In this document: positions 7,892 to 16,310 of the stretch, one piece after another
How the letters are laid out: the number at the start of each line of letters is the position of its first letter
Position numbering within the stretch: position 1 is the stretch's first letter
DNA from: Thermoproteota archaeon
GTDB taxonomy: Archaea > Thermoproteota > Thermoprotei_A > EX4484-217-1 > JAPDJV01
Length of the DNA stretch: 38,191 nucleotides
Assembly: GCA_029258925.1 (NCBI GenBank)
Contig: JAPDJV010000046.1
Span: 1-38,191, forward strand
Direction of reading: 5' to 3'
Position numbers and translations under genes: made by a program
The notes under the pieces: model-generated
Seen by the model: the letters and a program-made list of their open reading frames with translations, nothing else
Told to the model about the DNA's origin: nothing
Database searches by the model: none

Positions 7892-8846
7892 AATATACCC
7901 GGAGTACATAGCTAAGATAACAGGGAACATATTATCGGAGGCATCAAAGATTATAGTTGGTAAAAAGGATGTATTAAGGTATGTGATAATAGCGCTGTAT
8001 GCTGGAGGACATGTTTTACTGGAGGGAGTACCTGGAGTAGCTAAGACATTAATAGCTAAGACAATAGCGCGGACGTTCAACATGACATATTCTAGGATAC
8101 AGGCAACACCAGATCTGCTTCCAAGCGATATCGTTGGAACATTCATCTATGATCCTAAGACAAGCGACTTCAAGCCACGTAAAGGACCTATATTTGCCAA
8201 CATTGTGTTATTTGACGAGATTAATCGTGCTAGTCCACGTACACAATCAGCTCTACTAGAGGCTATGCAGGAGAGACAGGTTACTATAGAAGGTATCACA
8301 TTTAAACTTCCAGAGCCATTCATGGTTATAGCAACACAGAACCCTATCGAAATGGAGGGTACTTTTCCACTACCAGAAGCACAACTCGATAGGTTTCTAT
8401 TGAAGATAATTGTAGAACACCCCGATCATAATGAGAGCAAGGAGATTCTTAAGAGAATACATAGTATTGAGGAGTTCCGTGTAGAACCTGTTGCTGAGGC
8501 AACAGACATATTAACTATAAGATCTATGCTTCCAGCCGTAAAGGTTAGTGAAGAAGTTCTCGAGTACATAGTGAATATTGTTGAGGAGACACATAGGCAT
8601 CCAATGGTGCGCCTAGGCGGTTCACCACGTGCAACTATAGCATTATATCTATGTAGTAAAGCTAATGCACTAATTAGTGGTAGAGACTTTGTTATACCAG
8701 ATGATGTAAAGTTTGTAGCACATCCTATCCTACGGCACCGTATACTACTTAAACCTGAAGCAGAGCTTGAAGGTATCACCACTGATAAGGTTATCGATGA
8801 GATTTTAAACAAGGTTCCCGTACCAACACCGGGTGTTGAGGGTTAG
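7872..8846 (+). CDS. moxR: MoxR-family AAA+ ATPase
   Basis: 324 residues, the usual MoxR length. Walker A is GVPGVAKT (52-59), Walker B is IVLFDEINRA (111-120), sensor 1 is ATQNPIEMEGTFPLPEAQLD (154-173), and the arginine-finger region is QLDRF (171-175). The C-terminal lid carries GGSPRATIAL, as in the family. MoxR ATPases act as chaperone-like motors that load metals or assemble complexes together with VWA-domain proteins. It starts with TTG 7872 inside the end of the previous gene. The partner DUF58/VWA gene follows after 9 nt. All nucleotide-binding residues are present, so it should be active. Confidence 0.95.
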   Translation: MSQSSTKIYPEYIAKITGNILSEASKIIVGKKDVLRYVIIALYAGGHVLLEGVPGVAKTLIAKTIARTFNMTYSRIQATPDLLPSDIVGTFIYDPKTSDFKPRKGPIFANIVLFDEINRASPRTQSALLEAMQERQVTIEGITFKLPEPFMVIATQNPIEMEGTFPLPEAQLDRFLLKIIVEHPDHNESKEILKRIHSIEEFRVEPVAEATDILTIRSMLPAVKVSEEVLEYIVNIVEETHRHPMVRLGGSPRATIALYLCSKANALISGRDFVIPDDVKFVAHPILRHRILLKPEAELEGITTDKVIDEILNKVPVPTPGVEG

Positions 8847-8855
8847 ATCGTTACC

Positions 8856-10238
8856 TTGAAGCCCGATCTTAGTAATGTGGTCGGGAAGATAGCTACTTCT
8901 CACAGACTGCTTGCTCTACTCCTTGCCATATCATTAATTGTAGCCGTATCTCTTGTATACGAGTCTGTTATACCTGTTAACACATTTTACATAGTATCCA
9001 CCGCTATAGCGTACATTGTCTTCATGAGGCTTATGGTTGAGGCCGGTTCTAGGACAGCATATAAGCTGAGAGTCTATAGGGAGTACGAGGAGCCGCTTGT
9101 AGAGAATAAGCCCTTCCAGGTTAAAGTTAAAATATATAATCCAACAATAATTCCCCTAATCTATGTAGAGGCAAGCGATCTATATCCAAGCCTATTCAGA
9201 CTTGTTAAAGGGTTTAGTAAAGTAGTTGGCCTAATACCTTCTAAAGGATTTATTGAGATGAACTATGTTCTTAAACCATGTACTGGTAAACACTCATTCC
9301 GCGGCGTAGAAATCGTTATACGAGACCCCCTTGGATTATTTGCGTACAAGACAACCATGCCCGATAGTAGCTGCACTGTCAGGGTTTATCCAAAACCATA
9401 CCCTATACCACCACGTATCATGCGTAGATGGATGACAACAAGTCTTGGACTCACAAAATCAAAGCTTAGAGGTATAGGTACGGAGTTTATGATGTTACGT
9501 GAATACAGCTATGGAGACGACTACCGCTTTATAGATTGGAAAGCCTACGCTAGGCTAAGAAGGTTGTATGTAAAGGTTTTTGAGAGAGAAGCCAGTCTCA
9601 ACCTTGTTATAGTACTTGATGCGTCACCTGCAATGCTTTATGGTATAGTCGGTAAGACAATGCTTGAAGAAACTATCAGAGTTATATCGGGTCTTGTAGG
9701 ACACATAGTGTCTCGTGGAGACTGGGTTGGACTAGCTATTAGAGGTGAGAAACCAGTAATACTTTCCCAGGGTAGAGGCTACATACAGTACTATAGAATA
9801 CTTAATACGCTATCAGATATTACATGGTCTAGGGAATATCCTAGCTATACGATGGCTGAACTTCTTAAGAAGAGTCTGCTAGCATTATCAAAGAGGACTA
9901 AGGCCTTGTTCCTAATATTCATGTCACTTGATCCAACAGGTTACGAGGAGGGATTGCTTGATAGAGAGATTAACGAGTTAACAAGTATGATAAATAGGAT
10001 TATAGCATTAAATCATAGTGTTGTAATAGTTTCCCCACTACCAGGACTATATGAATTAGAGCTTCTGAGTGGTATCGAGGCTTGTGTATATCTTGCAACA
10101 ATCCTTAAAGGTATAGAGGCTACGCAAAAATATGCAAAAATGCTGCGTAGTAAAGGTGTTAATGTGATACAGGTTGGTCCTTCAAGTCTACTCCCCAGAC
10201 TTATAAGTTTTATAGAGAGGTACAGGGCTGTAATATGA
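8856..10238 (+). CDS. DUF58 / VWA-like protein, MoxR partner
   Basis: 460 residues with TTG start at 8856. Two N-terminal membrane helices (about 18-60) are followed by a CARDB-like beta domain with PFQVKVKIYNPTIIPLIYVE. Then comes the DUF58 hallmark GTEFMMLREYSYGDDYRFID and WKAYARLRRLYVK (about 205-238). The VWA-like part opens at about 250 with NLVIVLDASPAMLYG. The metal site would be DxSxS in a classic MIDAS; here it is DASPA, so the second serine is missing. This is the expected client-adaptor of the MoxR ATPase encoded just upstream. It overlaps the next gene by 4 nt, so translation is likely coupled. Confidence 0.9.
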   Translation: MKPDLSNVVGKIATSHRLLALLLAISLIVAVSLVYESVIPVNTFYIVSTAIAYIVFMRLMVEAGSRTAYKLRVYREYEEPLVENKPFQVKVKIYNPTIIPLIYVEASDLYPSLFRLVKGFSKVVGLIPSKGFIEMNYVLKPCTGKHSFRGVEIVIRDPLGLFAYKTTMPDSSCTVRVYPKPYPIPPRIMRRWMTTSLGLTKSKLRGIGTEFMMLREYSYGDDYRFIDWKAYARLRRLYVKVFEREASLNLVIVLDASPAMLYGIVGKTMLEETIRVISGLVGHIVSRGDWVGLAIRGEKPVILSQGRGYIQYYRILNTLSDITWSREYPSYTMAELLKKSLLALSKRTKALFLIFMSLDPTGYEEGLLDREINELTSMINRIIALNHSVVIVSPLPGLYELELLSGIEACVYLATILKGIEATQKYAKMLRSKGVNVIQVGPSSLLPRLISFIERYRAVI

Positions 10239-11476
10239 TTCTCGGAGCCAGAGATAGAATCCCGCTTAAATATAGGTTGGCTTACCTAGTGCTCTATACT
10301 TTATTAATAGTATATCCTCTCTATAGGATAGCTACTGGCATCATGTATTTACCTCTAATCTATAGCATAATCGTCATATTTGCATCGCTCCTTATCATAT
10401 TAGGTATGGTATATTCAAGTTCAGAACTAATAATATTGTATTATGTACTAACAGCCATCGTATTCAAGGTGTGTATGGTTAAGGAGCCCTCAGTTGAAGA
10501 ATTCATTATATACTCTTTAGTCATACTACATGGCGATATCATATCTAAGATGTTAGTCTATGGAGTAGGATATAGGAGAATTAGATCAAGCTTAAAAGGT
10601 GCGTTAATGACTGTATCAGTAATCTTCACAATACTTCTACTATACTTGGCAGTAGCGTATGTTACAACAGGTCTATTTATTGATCTCTCTGATAGAGTCG
10701 TTAAAGGGAACATATTGTCTGAAATAACATTTGGTAAGATACTAACAACTAGATTTGGGAACCTCGTCTTACTAATAATGATTATCCTCAGCGTACTCCA
10801 TGTACTCTCACGATATGTATCAGGTGTAATAAGCGATATACTATCACTAAATCCTGTCTATGCAATATACTATATAAGATCCAGTATTAAGAGTTCATGG
10901 GATCTCCTAAATAAAGGTGATACTTGGCATCAGAAACTTCTTTCTAGAACGATGACCACATTTATACTATTCTTTACATGGGTACTTGTATTACCCGTAT
11001 ACTTCATCATAGCAGATATAGTTCCCGCCCTATTGGGAGTACAATTATATATATTGTCATTTGCTACTTCAATAGTAATCTCTGCAATACTCTACACTAG
11101 TATAAGAAGGGGAATACTTCGCTTGCTAAGACAAAAAGCTTCTCTGGAACTACCTAGATTATCTCTAGAGAAGCCTTCTAGTATTCCATTACTCGCAGCT
11201 ATTGCACTACTTGTAGCATATGTAGTGTCTCTACTAATTTACTACAAGCACGATGCAGGTCTACTCTGTGATGTATTCATTAGATCCCTTGGTCTCGGAA
11301 AACCACACTATGATCAGTATCTAAATGGTGTCGTAGAAATTTTTGAAAGGACATATATTAATATATTAGATTCCATTATGGAATACATTAATAAATATGT
11401 AAGTTGTCTAGTGGAGGAGTTTGATTGGATGACCGGATTGATTAAATCATTAATAGAGTTGTTATGGGGTAGATAA
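10235..11476 (+). CDS. Polytopic membrane protein of the MoxR operon
   Basis: 413 residues with about eight or nine membrane segments: for example LAYLVLYTLLIVYPLYRIAT, LIYSIIVIFASLLIILGMVY, VSVIFTILLLYLAVAYV, LVLLIMIILSVLHVL and IPLLAAIALLVAYVVSLLIY. No known transporter signature is visible. The ATG overlaps the DUF58 stop by 4 nt (ATGA). The C-terminal 70 residues are soluble and contain two cysteines (LLCDVF and YVSCLVEEF). I do not recognise the family. Its place in the operon suggests it is the membrane platform or the substrate of the MoxR/DUF58 machine. Confidence 0.7.
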   Translation: MILGARDRIPLKYRLAYLVLYTLLIVYPLYRIATGIMYLPLIYSIIVIFASLLIILGMVYSSSELIILYYVLTAIVFKVCMVKEPSVEEFIIYSLVILHGDIISKMLVYGVGYRRIRSSLKGALMTVSVIFTILLLYLAVAYVTTGLFIDLSDRVVKGNILSEITFGKILTTRFGNLVLLIMIILSVLHVLSRYVSGVISDILSLNPVYAIYYIRSSIKSSWDLLNKGDTWHQKLLSRTMTTFILFFTWVLVLPVYFIIADIVPALLGVQLYILSFATSIVISAILYTSIRRGILRLLRQKASLELPRLSLEKPSSIPLLAAIALLVAYVVSLLIYYKHDAGLLCDVFIRSLGLGKPHYDQYLNGVVEIFERTYINILDSIMEYINKYVSCLVEEFDWMTGLIKSLIELLWGR

Positions 11477-11477
11477 G

Positions 11478-11732
11478 TTGGTTAAAGACTATGTGACCCC
11501 AATTGTAAGTATTGTACTGGTGTGTTTCAGTCTCTACATGTTCTATACTGGTATAGGGCTTATGATGCTTAGAGACGTTGCCCCTAGCTTGCTATCTATA
11601 CTTATAGGTTTTGTGACGCTTAGTGGTGGAATAACACTTCTACGTACATGGGCTATAGCCAGAGTTTACGAAGGCAGAGCTAAACATGAGAAGAGCGAAG
11701 AGGAGGTTGGGGAAAGTAAGGAGACTGGTTAG
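11478..11732 (+). CDS. Small two-helix membrane protein, last gene of the MoxR operon
   Basis: 84 residues from TTG 11478, one base after the previous stop. Two membrane helices: TPIVSIVLVCFSLYMFYTGI and PSLLSILIGFVTLSGGITLL. The tail is short and highly charged (KHEKSEEEVGESKETG). Family not recognised. The tight spacing makes it part of the operon. A 9-bp inverted repeat follows at 11755-11799. Confidence 0.65.
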   Translation: MVKDYVTPIVSIVLVCFSLYMFYTGIGLMMLRDVAPSLLSILIGFVTLSGGITLLRTWAIARVYEGRAKHEKSEEEVGESKETG

Positions 11733-11754
11733 AAACGCTCTTAATAATAGCTTC

Positions 11755-11799
11755 TCCCATGAGTGCTCTAACGCAGGGAGCCTATGAGATCTCATGGGA
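11755..11799. repeat. 9-bp inverted repeat after the MoxR operon
   Basis: The arms are tcccatgag (11755-11763) and ctcatggga (11791-11799) with a 27-nt loop. It lies 23 nt after the last stop of the operon. It may be a 3' hairpin that stabilises the mRNA, or a DNA-binding site. Archaeal termination itself normally uses T runs, which are weak here. Confidence 0.45.
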
Positions 11800-11937
11800 T
11801 ATTGTTAGACTATTATGATGCTAACAGAGCTCAACTTAATATAATAATGTAATATAGCATGATATGGACAGAACTGTAAGGGAGAACAATTGCTGAAATC
11901 ATAGCATACTCAGGTCTCATATAAACATGTAATGCTT

Positions 11938-12534
11938 CTAGTACTGGAAGAATATGTTAGTGAGGCCTTCACGGATCATTGATATAGCGTATGCTGCTAG
12001 TAGGATTGCCATTATTTTGCCTAGCACTATGCTACCATTCCTCCCTAGCAGGCTCAGTAGTTTCTCCCCGCTTTCAAGAAGAATCCATGCAATAACCGTG
12101 TTGACTGCTAGGCTTAGCAAAACTATGTAGAGGCCTAGAGAGTATTTGAGGTATATTACCACGGTTATCGCGCCGGGACCGGCTAGGAGGGGAGTTGCTA
12201 GGGGAACTATGGCCACATCCTCGACTCTAATCTCCTCCGCAACACTGTGGCCGAGTATACCTAGTACAGCATATATGAACAGCACTATGCCCCCTGCTAC
12301 ACGGAAATCATCCACTGTTACGCCTAGATACGATAGTATGACGTCGCCAAACAATATGAATACTAGGAGAATCATGCATGCAACAATAATACTCAGCCTA
12401 ATAGTCTTCCTCCTCCTAAGAGAATCCATGTGGCTAGTGAAGTAGTGGAATAGTGGGGCATTACCAATAGCATCTAAGACTACGAACAACATTAAGATAG
12501 CTTGCACGGCCTCGTTAAACCCTGTAGAGTACAC
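11938..12534 (-). CDS. MarC-family (UPF0056) integral membrane protein
   Basis: 198 residues, six membrane helices. Family marks are the N-terminal LMLFVVLDAIGNAPLFHYFT, the central LATPLLAGPGAITVVIYL (the conserved PLLAGPGAI motif) and the GHSVAEEIRVEDVAIVPLA loop. MarC proteins are inner-membrane proteins of unknown transport function; the older link to multiple antibiotic resistance was not upheld. It starts with GTG at 12534-12532 and stands alone, convergent with the MoxR operon. Confidence 0.92.
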   Translation of the reverse strand: MYSTGFNEAVQAILMLFVVLDAIGNAPLFHYFTSHMDSLRRRKTIRLSIIVACMILLVFILFGDVILSYLGVTVDDFRVAGGIVLFIYAVLGILGHSVAEEIRVEDVAIVPLATPLLAGPGAITVVIYLKYSLGLYIVLLSLAVNTVIAWILLESGEKLLSLLGRNGSIVLGKIMAILLAAYAISMIREGLTNIFFQY

Positions 12535-12815
12535 TTTTCTTAACCCACGTACAATTTTATGTTGGCACTGTATCAGCCACTAATATAATGTTTAGACTAG
12601 GACTTCAACAAGCGGTACAGGTCTTTAAGATTTTCGATAGTGGTCAATTACTGTGATAATGCTTACCATTTTCCTAAATGCTATCTTAGAGCGCTAATAA
12701 ATAATAGGCATTGCAACTACGGCTTTAAGGAGGCTGCTTGATTATAAATATGTCTCTTAGGATATAATTATCCTATACTGTTATTTAAGAAAATTATACT
12801 AGATTGGTTAGAGAA
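12535..12815. other. Intergenic region between divergent marC and the peroxiredoxin gene
   Basis: About 280 nt up to the TATA element, with no supported gene. It must hold promoters for both neighbours. The right end becomes strongly A/T rich (12760-12830). Confidence 0.35.
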
Positions 12816-12825
12816 ATTAATATAT
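12816..12825 (+). promoter_or_regulatory. TATA-box-like element of the peroxiredoxin gene
   Basis: attaatatat, about 35 nt upstream of ATG 12860, preceded by gagaa. The spacing suits an archaeal promoter with a leader of roughly 10 nt. Confidence 0.55.
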
Positions 12826-12859
12826 GTTAGTTAGGTTACCGAATATTTGGGGTTAAAAT

Positions 12860-13471
12860 ATGGTGCTTCAGCCTGAGAAAAAGGCCCCTGACTTCGAAAT
12901 AGAAGCATACGATGCTGCGACCGGAGAAATAGTTAAAGTAAAGCTGGACGACTTCAAAGGGAAGTAGCTAGTACTCTGCTTCTACCCAGCAGATTTCACT
13001 TTCGTCTGCTCCACGGAGCTTGCTGCAATGAGCACTATAGCCGATACTTTGAAGGAGATGAACGTGGAGGTTATAACAATAAGCACTGACACTGTGTTCG
13101 ACCATAAGGGGTGGGTTGAGCAAGAGCCTCTTCTCAAGGGTAGAGTCAAGTTCTTAATGGGTGCTGATCCAACGGGCAAGGTTTCTAGAGCTTACGGCGT
13201 GTACAGCGAGGAGCAGGGAGTAGCTTTCAGAGGGAGATTCATCATAGATCCCGACGGCATCCTACAGGCATACGAAGTTGTCAACTTGAGTATGGGGAGA
13301 AGCATGGACGAGTTGATCAGACAAATTAAAGCATTACAGTACATGCGTGAACACCCGGACGAGGTTACGCCAGCCCAGTGGGAGCCGGGCAAGCCGACAA
13401 TAAAGCCTAGCATAAAAATCGCGGGTAAAGTGGGAGACCAGATACCCAAAGGCAGCTACTCCTACTGGTAA
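12860..13471 (+). pseudogene. AhpC-type peroxiredoxin interrupted by an in-frame TAG at codon 36
   Basis: From ATG 12860 the frame reads MVLQPEKKAPDFEIEAYDAA and on to LDDFKGK, then TAG (12965-12967), then LVLCFYPADFTFVCSTELAA without any frame change to TAA 13469-13471. The full product would be 203 residues, normal for AhpC. The position of the TAG is a conserved Trp or aromatic in relatives, so TGG to TAG is the simplest explanation. The peroxidatic Cys is C50 (FTFVCSTE; most relatives have FVCPTE). The resolving Cys of 2-Cys AhpC (GEVCPAKW in E. coli) is Thr here (DEVTPAQW). The next ATG (13028) lies after C50, so it cannot rescue activity. Everything else is intact, so the mutation is recent, a sequencing error, or read through. 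Confidence 0.88.
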
Positions 13472-13745
13472 ACCATAAGCCAACCTCTCAATTTTTTCCC
13501 ACATAACCCTACCTAGCTCTCAATATTCTCACATACAGTGTTGTTGAGAGTGGACGCGTCTCGTAGAATTCTTTCTACATTAAGCCTTAAGTACCGTGTC
13601 CAATGTTTTCCGACACCTGATATGACTGGATTGAGGATTCTAGTTTTAATTGAGCAAGCGTTTTTACGGAGCATGTTAGGTCTAGGCTGTTTTGAAAATA
13701 TTTTTAACTCATTCCCGCAAAGTATTTTGAGTTAGGGTGATTTTA
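13472..13745. other. Intergenic region before the serine hydrolase gene
   Basis: 274 nt. A 65-codon frame on the plus strand (13538-13735) has no recognisable composition or ribosome site, so I do not call it a gene. The A/T-rich gaaaatatttttaact at about 13694-13709 is a candidate promoter for the next gene. Confidence 0.4.
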
Positions 13746-15110
13746 ATGGGTGTGGATTTGCGTGAGCTTGAGGGCTTCATTCTCGAGAAAATGAGCGAGA
13801 CTAGGATTCCTGGTCTAAGCATTGCCATCGTTAAAGGCGACGAAATAGTTTACGCGAGGGGCTTCGGCTTTAGAGACATTTCTTCAGGTCTCCCGGCAAC
13901 TCCTAGAACACTCTATGGCATAGGCTCCGTGACGAAGTCTTTCACGGCACTAGCTATCATGCAGCTTGTTGAAGAGGGCAAGATTAGCTTAGACGACCCT
14001 GTGGAGAAATATGTGCCGTTGAAGCTTAGGCCTTTCAATAAAACTGTTAAAATACATCATCTCCTAACACATTCATCTGGCATACCTGCACTCGCATATG
14101 CCGAGGCATTCATTAGGAGTGTTCTAGGCTTAGACCACTACTGGCTTCCAGTATCCACACCGGAAGACGTTATCACGTTTATGAGGAAAGGTGTGGAGTG
14201 GGCTGTCTCTAAGCCTGGAGAGAGATTCTTCTACTTAAACGAGGGCTACGTTCTCCTAGGCTGCATAATCTCTAAGGTCAGCGGGATGAAGTACGAGGAG
14301 TACGTTAAGAAGAAGATTCTAGAACCTCTCAGAATGCTCAGATCCTTCTTCTCGAAAGAAGATGTTGAAAGAGACTCTGATTGGGCAACACCATACATTA
14401 TTGACAAGGAGGGAAAACATGTTGAAAGCAGTTTCCCATACGGTGTTACATCCGATGGAGGACTCATAAGTAATGTTATCGACCTAGCAAACTACATAAA
14501 AATGTACATTAATAGGGGAGTATTTGACGGGGAAAGTATTGTAGGTAAGGAAATGCTGGAGTTGATGGAGAAACCACACATACGCCTACCATACCAGGTT
14601 TTCGGGGGAGAATCCTACGGCTACGGGTGGACTATTACCCCCAACTTCTACGGATGCAAGCTCGTGGGCCACGGAGGCTCGGTGCTAGTACACACAGCAT
14701 ACGTAGGCTACAGTCCTGAGAGGAAGATTGGCGTAGCATTATTAGCGAATGCAAGCGGGTACCCCTTGTCAAATATTGGAATGTATACTCTAGCACAGCT
14801 CATGGGAGTAGACCCAGGAAAAATCCCCTTCATTAAAAACGATAGGATACTGAGCAAACTTGAGGGAACATACGAGACATACATGGGCACGATGAAGGCT
14901 AGCGTTGAGAAGAAGGGAAGCTTCCTGTTCCTGAAGATAGAAGACAGGTACACCGAGCACATAGCACCACTAGTACCGGACAAAATAGAAGACAATGTTG
15001 CAATATTCTACACAATCTCCGATTGGAGAGAGTATGCTGTAGAGTTCAGAGTCAAAGACGATAAAGTGGAGTTGATATATGAGAGATATAAGCTGGTAAA
15101 GAAGTCGTAA
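13746..15110 (+). CDS. Beta-lactamase-fold serine hydrolase (class C / DD-peptidase-like family)
   Basis: 454 residues from ATG 13746, chosen because GGTGA lies 5 nt upstream; a GTG at 13737 would add three residues and overlap that site. The S-x-x-K nucleophile motif is GIGSVTKSFTALAIMQLVEE. The second motif Y-x-N is FYLNEGYVLLGCIISKVSG. The third motif region is KLVGHGGSVLVHTAYVGYSP. The fold covers residues 1-350; the last 100 residues form a C-terminal beta domain (LEGTYETYMGTMKASVEKKG). Archaeal members are esterases or peptidases of unknown substrate, since pseudomurein is absent in this lineage. No signal peptide, so it acts in the cytoplasm. It is a lone gene. Confidence 0.9.
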   Translation: MGVDLRELEGFILEKMSETRIPGLSIAIVKGDEIVYARGFGFRDISSGLPATPRTLYGIGSVTKSFTALAIMQLVEEGKISLDDPVEKYVPLKLRPFNKTVKIHHLLTHSSGIPALAYAEAFIRSVLGLDHYWLPVSTPEDVITFMRKGVEWAVSKPGERFFYLNEGYVLLGCIISKVSGMKYEEYVKKKILEPLRMLRSFFSKEDVERDSDWATPYIIDKEGKHVESSFPYGVTSDGGLISNVIDLANYIKMYINRGVFDGESIVGKEMLELMEKPHIRLPYQVFGGESYGYGWTITPNFYGCKLVGHGGSVLVHTAYVGYSPERKIGVALLANASGYPLSNIGMYTLAQLMGVDPGKIPFIKNDRILSKLEGTYETYMGTMKASVEKKGSFLFLKIEDRYTEHIAPLVPDKIEDNVAIFYTISDWREYAVEFRVKDDKVELIYERYKLVKKS

Positions 15111-15341
15111 AACCATCGATGAAGAAAAATAGTGAGAAAGACTCATGATACCAGCAACACTCACACCATACTCGAAGACTTCGAGACGTAGTTAAATACT
15201 CAATAATTTTATTCATTTTCATTAATGGATCAAAGTATTCCACTATATGTTAGACTGTATACCTGAAACCGTGTAGGTACTCTTAGAACCTGCTAGCTAC
15301 AATAATCTATTATGTATAGAGTTGTTGCAATTATTTCGATC

Positions 15342-16310
15342 TTAAATTCTTCCCGTATGCGGGTTACTCTCATTATATAAATGACATGTCACGTAGTGCT
15401 CGTCAGCTACTCTAATAAGTGGAGGTGTTTTTGTCTTGCATATGGGCATTCTTCTAGGGCATTTAGCGTAGAATGGACACGCATATGATGATCCCTCGAT
15501 AGGTGGCTGAGAGAGTAGGTCATCGCTCTCCAGCCTAGTTCTCTTGAATACTGTTGAGACGAATTGTTGTGTGTAGGGGTGTAGGGGTTCTTCTAGTATA
15601 TCATTGGTTCTTGCAGTTTCTATGATCATTCCCGAATACATTACTGCTACTCTATGGCTCATTATAGTGGCTATGTCTGGATCGTGTGTTACGAATAGTA
15701 GTGATAGGGAATGCTCCTCTTGTAGCTTCTTAAGAAGGTTTAGGATTAATGCTTGGGTTGAGGGGTCAAGCATTGACGTGGGTTCATCGCATATGATGAA
15801 CTTGGGTTTTAAGGATAGTGCGTGTGCAATAATAGCTCTCTGTAATTCGCCTCCGCTGACCTCGTAGGGATATCTGGATAAGTGTTCTTCCTTCAATCCT
15901 ACAAGGTCTGCTAGTTCTAGGACTCTCTCCTTCTCCTCAACTTTACCTCTTACAAGCTTGTGTATTCTAAGTGGTTCAGCCAAGCTATCGTAAAGTTTCC
16001 ATCGAGGGTCGAGAGCTGTCTCGGGGTGCTGAGGTATGTACGCCATTTTACGTCTAATACTGTCAAGCAGTTTCCTGTTAGCGCGGGTGATGTCGATGTT
16101 CTCAAATATTATGCTCCCACTAGTAGGCTTTATTAAACCTAGCAGTAGTTTACATAGAGTTGTCTTACCTGCACCGCTCTCTCCAACAACTCCTAAAACC
16201 TCGCCTTCACTAATGTAGATGTTCACGTTATCTACTGCCTTCACCACTTTCTTCCTTATGAAGCCGCTAGTGAAGTACTTAGTTAGATTTACTGTTCTCA
16301 CTAAGATCAT
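15342..16310 (-). CDS. Oligopeptide/nickel-type ABC transporter ATP-binding protein (DppF/OppF-like)
   Basis: 322 residues. Walker A GVVGESGAGKTTLCKLLLGL, Q-loop region YIPQHPETALDP, signature VSGGELQRAIIAHALSLKP, Walker B FIICDEPTSMLD and the switch His in LLFVTHD. The C-terminal oligo_HPY domain has cysteines in YACPFYAKCPRRMPICKTK and VTCHLY, typical of the Opp/Dpp/Nik group. ATG 16310 overlaps the end of the upstream ATPase gene by 4 nt. It is the last gene of the operon and pairs with the other ATPase to power the DppB/DppC pore. Confidence 0.93.
   Translation of the reverse strand: MILVRTVNLTKYFTSGFIRKKVVKAVDNVNIYISEGEVLGVVGESGAGKTTLCKLLLGLIKPTSGSIIFENIDITRANRKLLDSIRRKMAYIPQHPETALDPRWKLYDSLAEPLRIHKLVRGKVEEKERVLELADLVGLKEEHLSRYPYEVSGGELQRAIIAHALSLKPKFIICDEPTSMLDPSTQALILNLLKKLQEEHSLSLLFVTHDPDIATIMSHRVAVMYSGMIIETARTNDILEEPLHPYTQQFVSTVFKRTRLESDDLLSQPPIEGSSYACPFYAKCPRRMPICKTKTPPLIRVADEHYVTCHLYNESNPHTGRI

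Noticed and set aside
12965-12967. Pyrrolysine or other recoding of TAG in the peroxiredoxin
   Set aside because: TAG also appears in place of other residues in nearby dead genes (Gln-like in the tautomerase, non-Trp in tnpA), no pyl gene is in the window, and recoding is not known in this lineage.
13538-13735. 65-codon plus-strand frame before the serine hydrolase gene
   Set aside because: No ribosome site, no motif, and it covers the likely promoter of the next gene.
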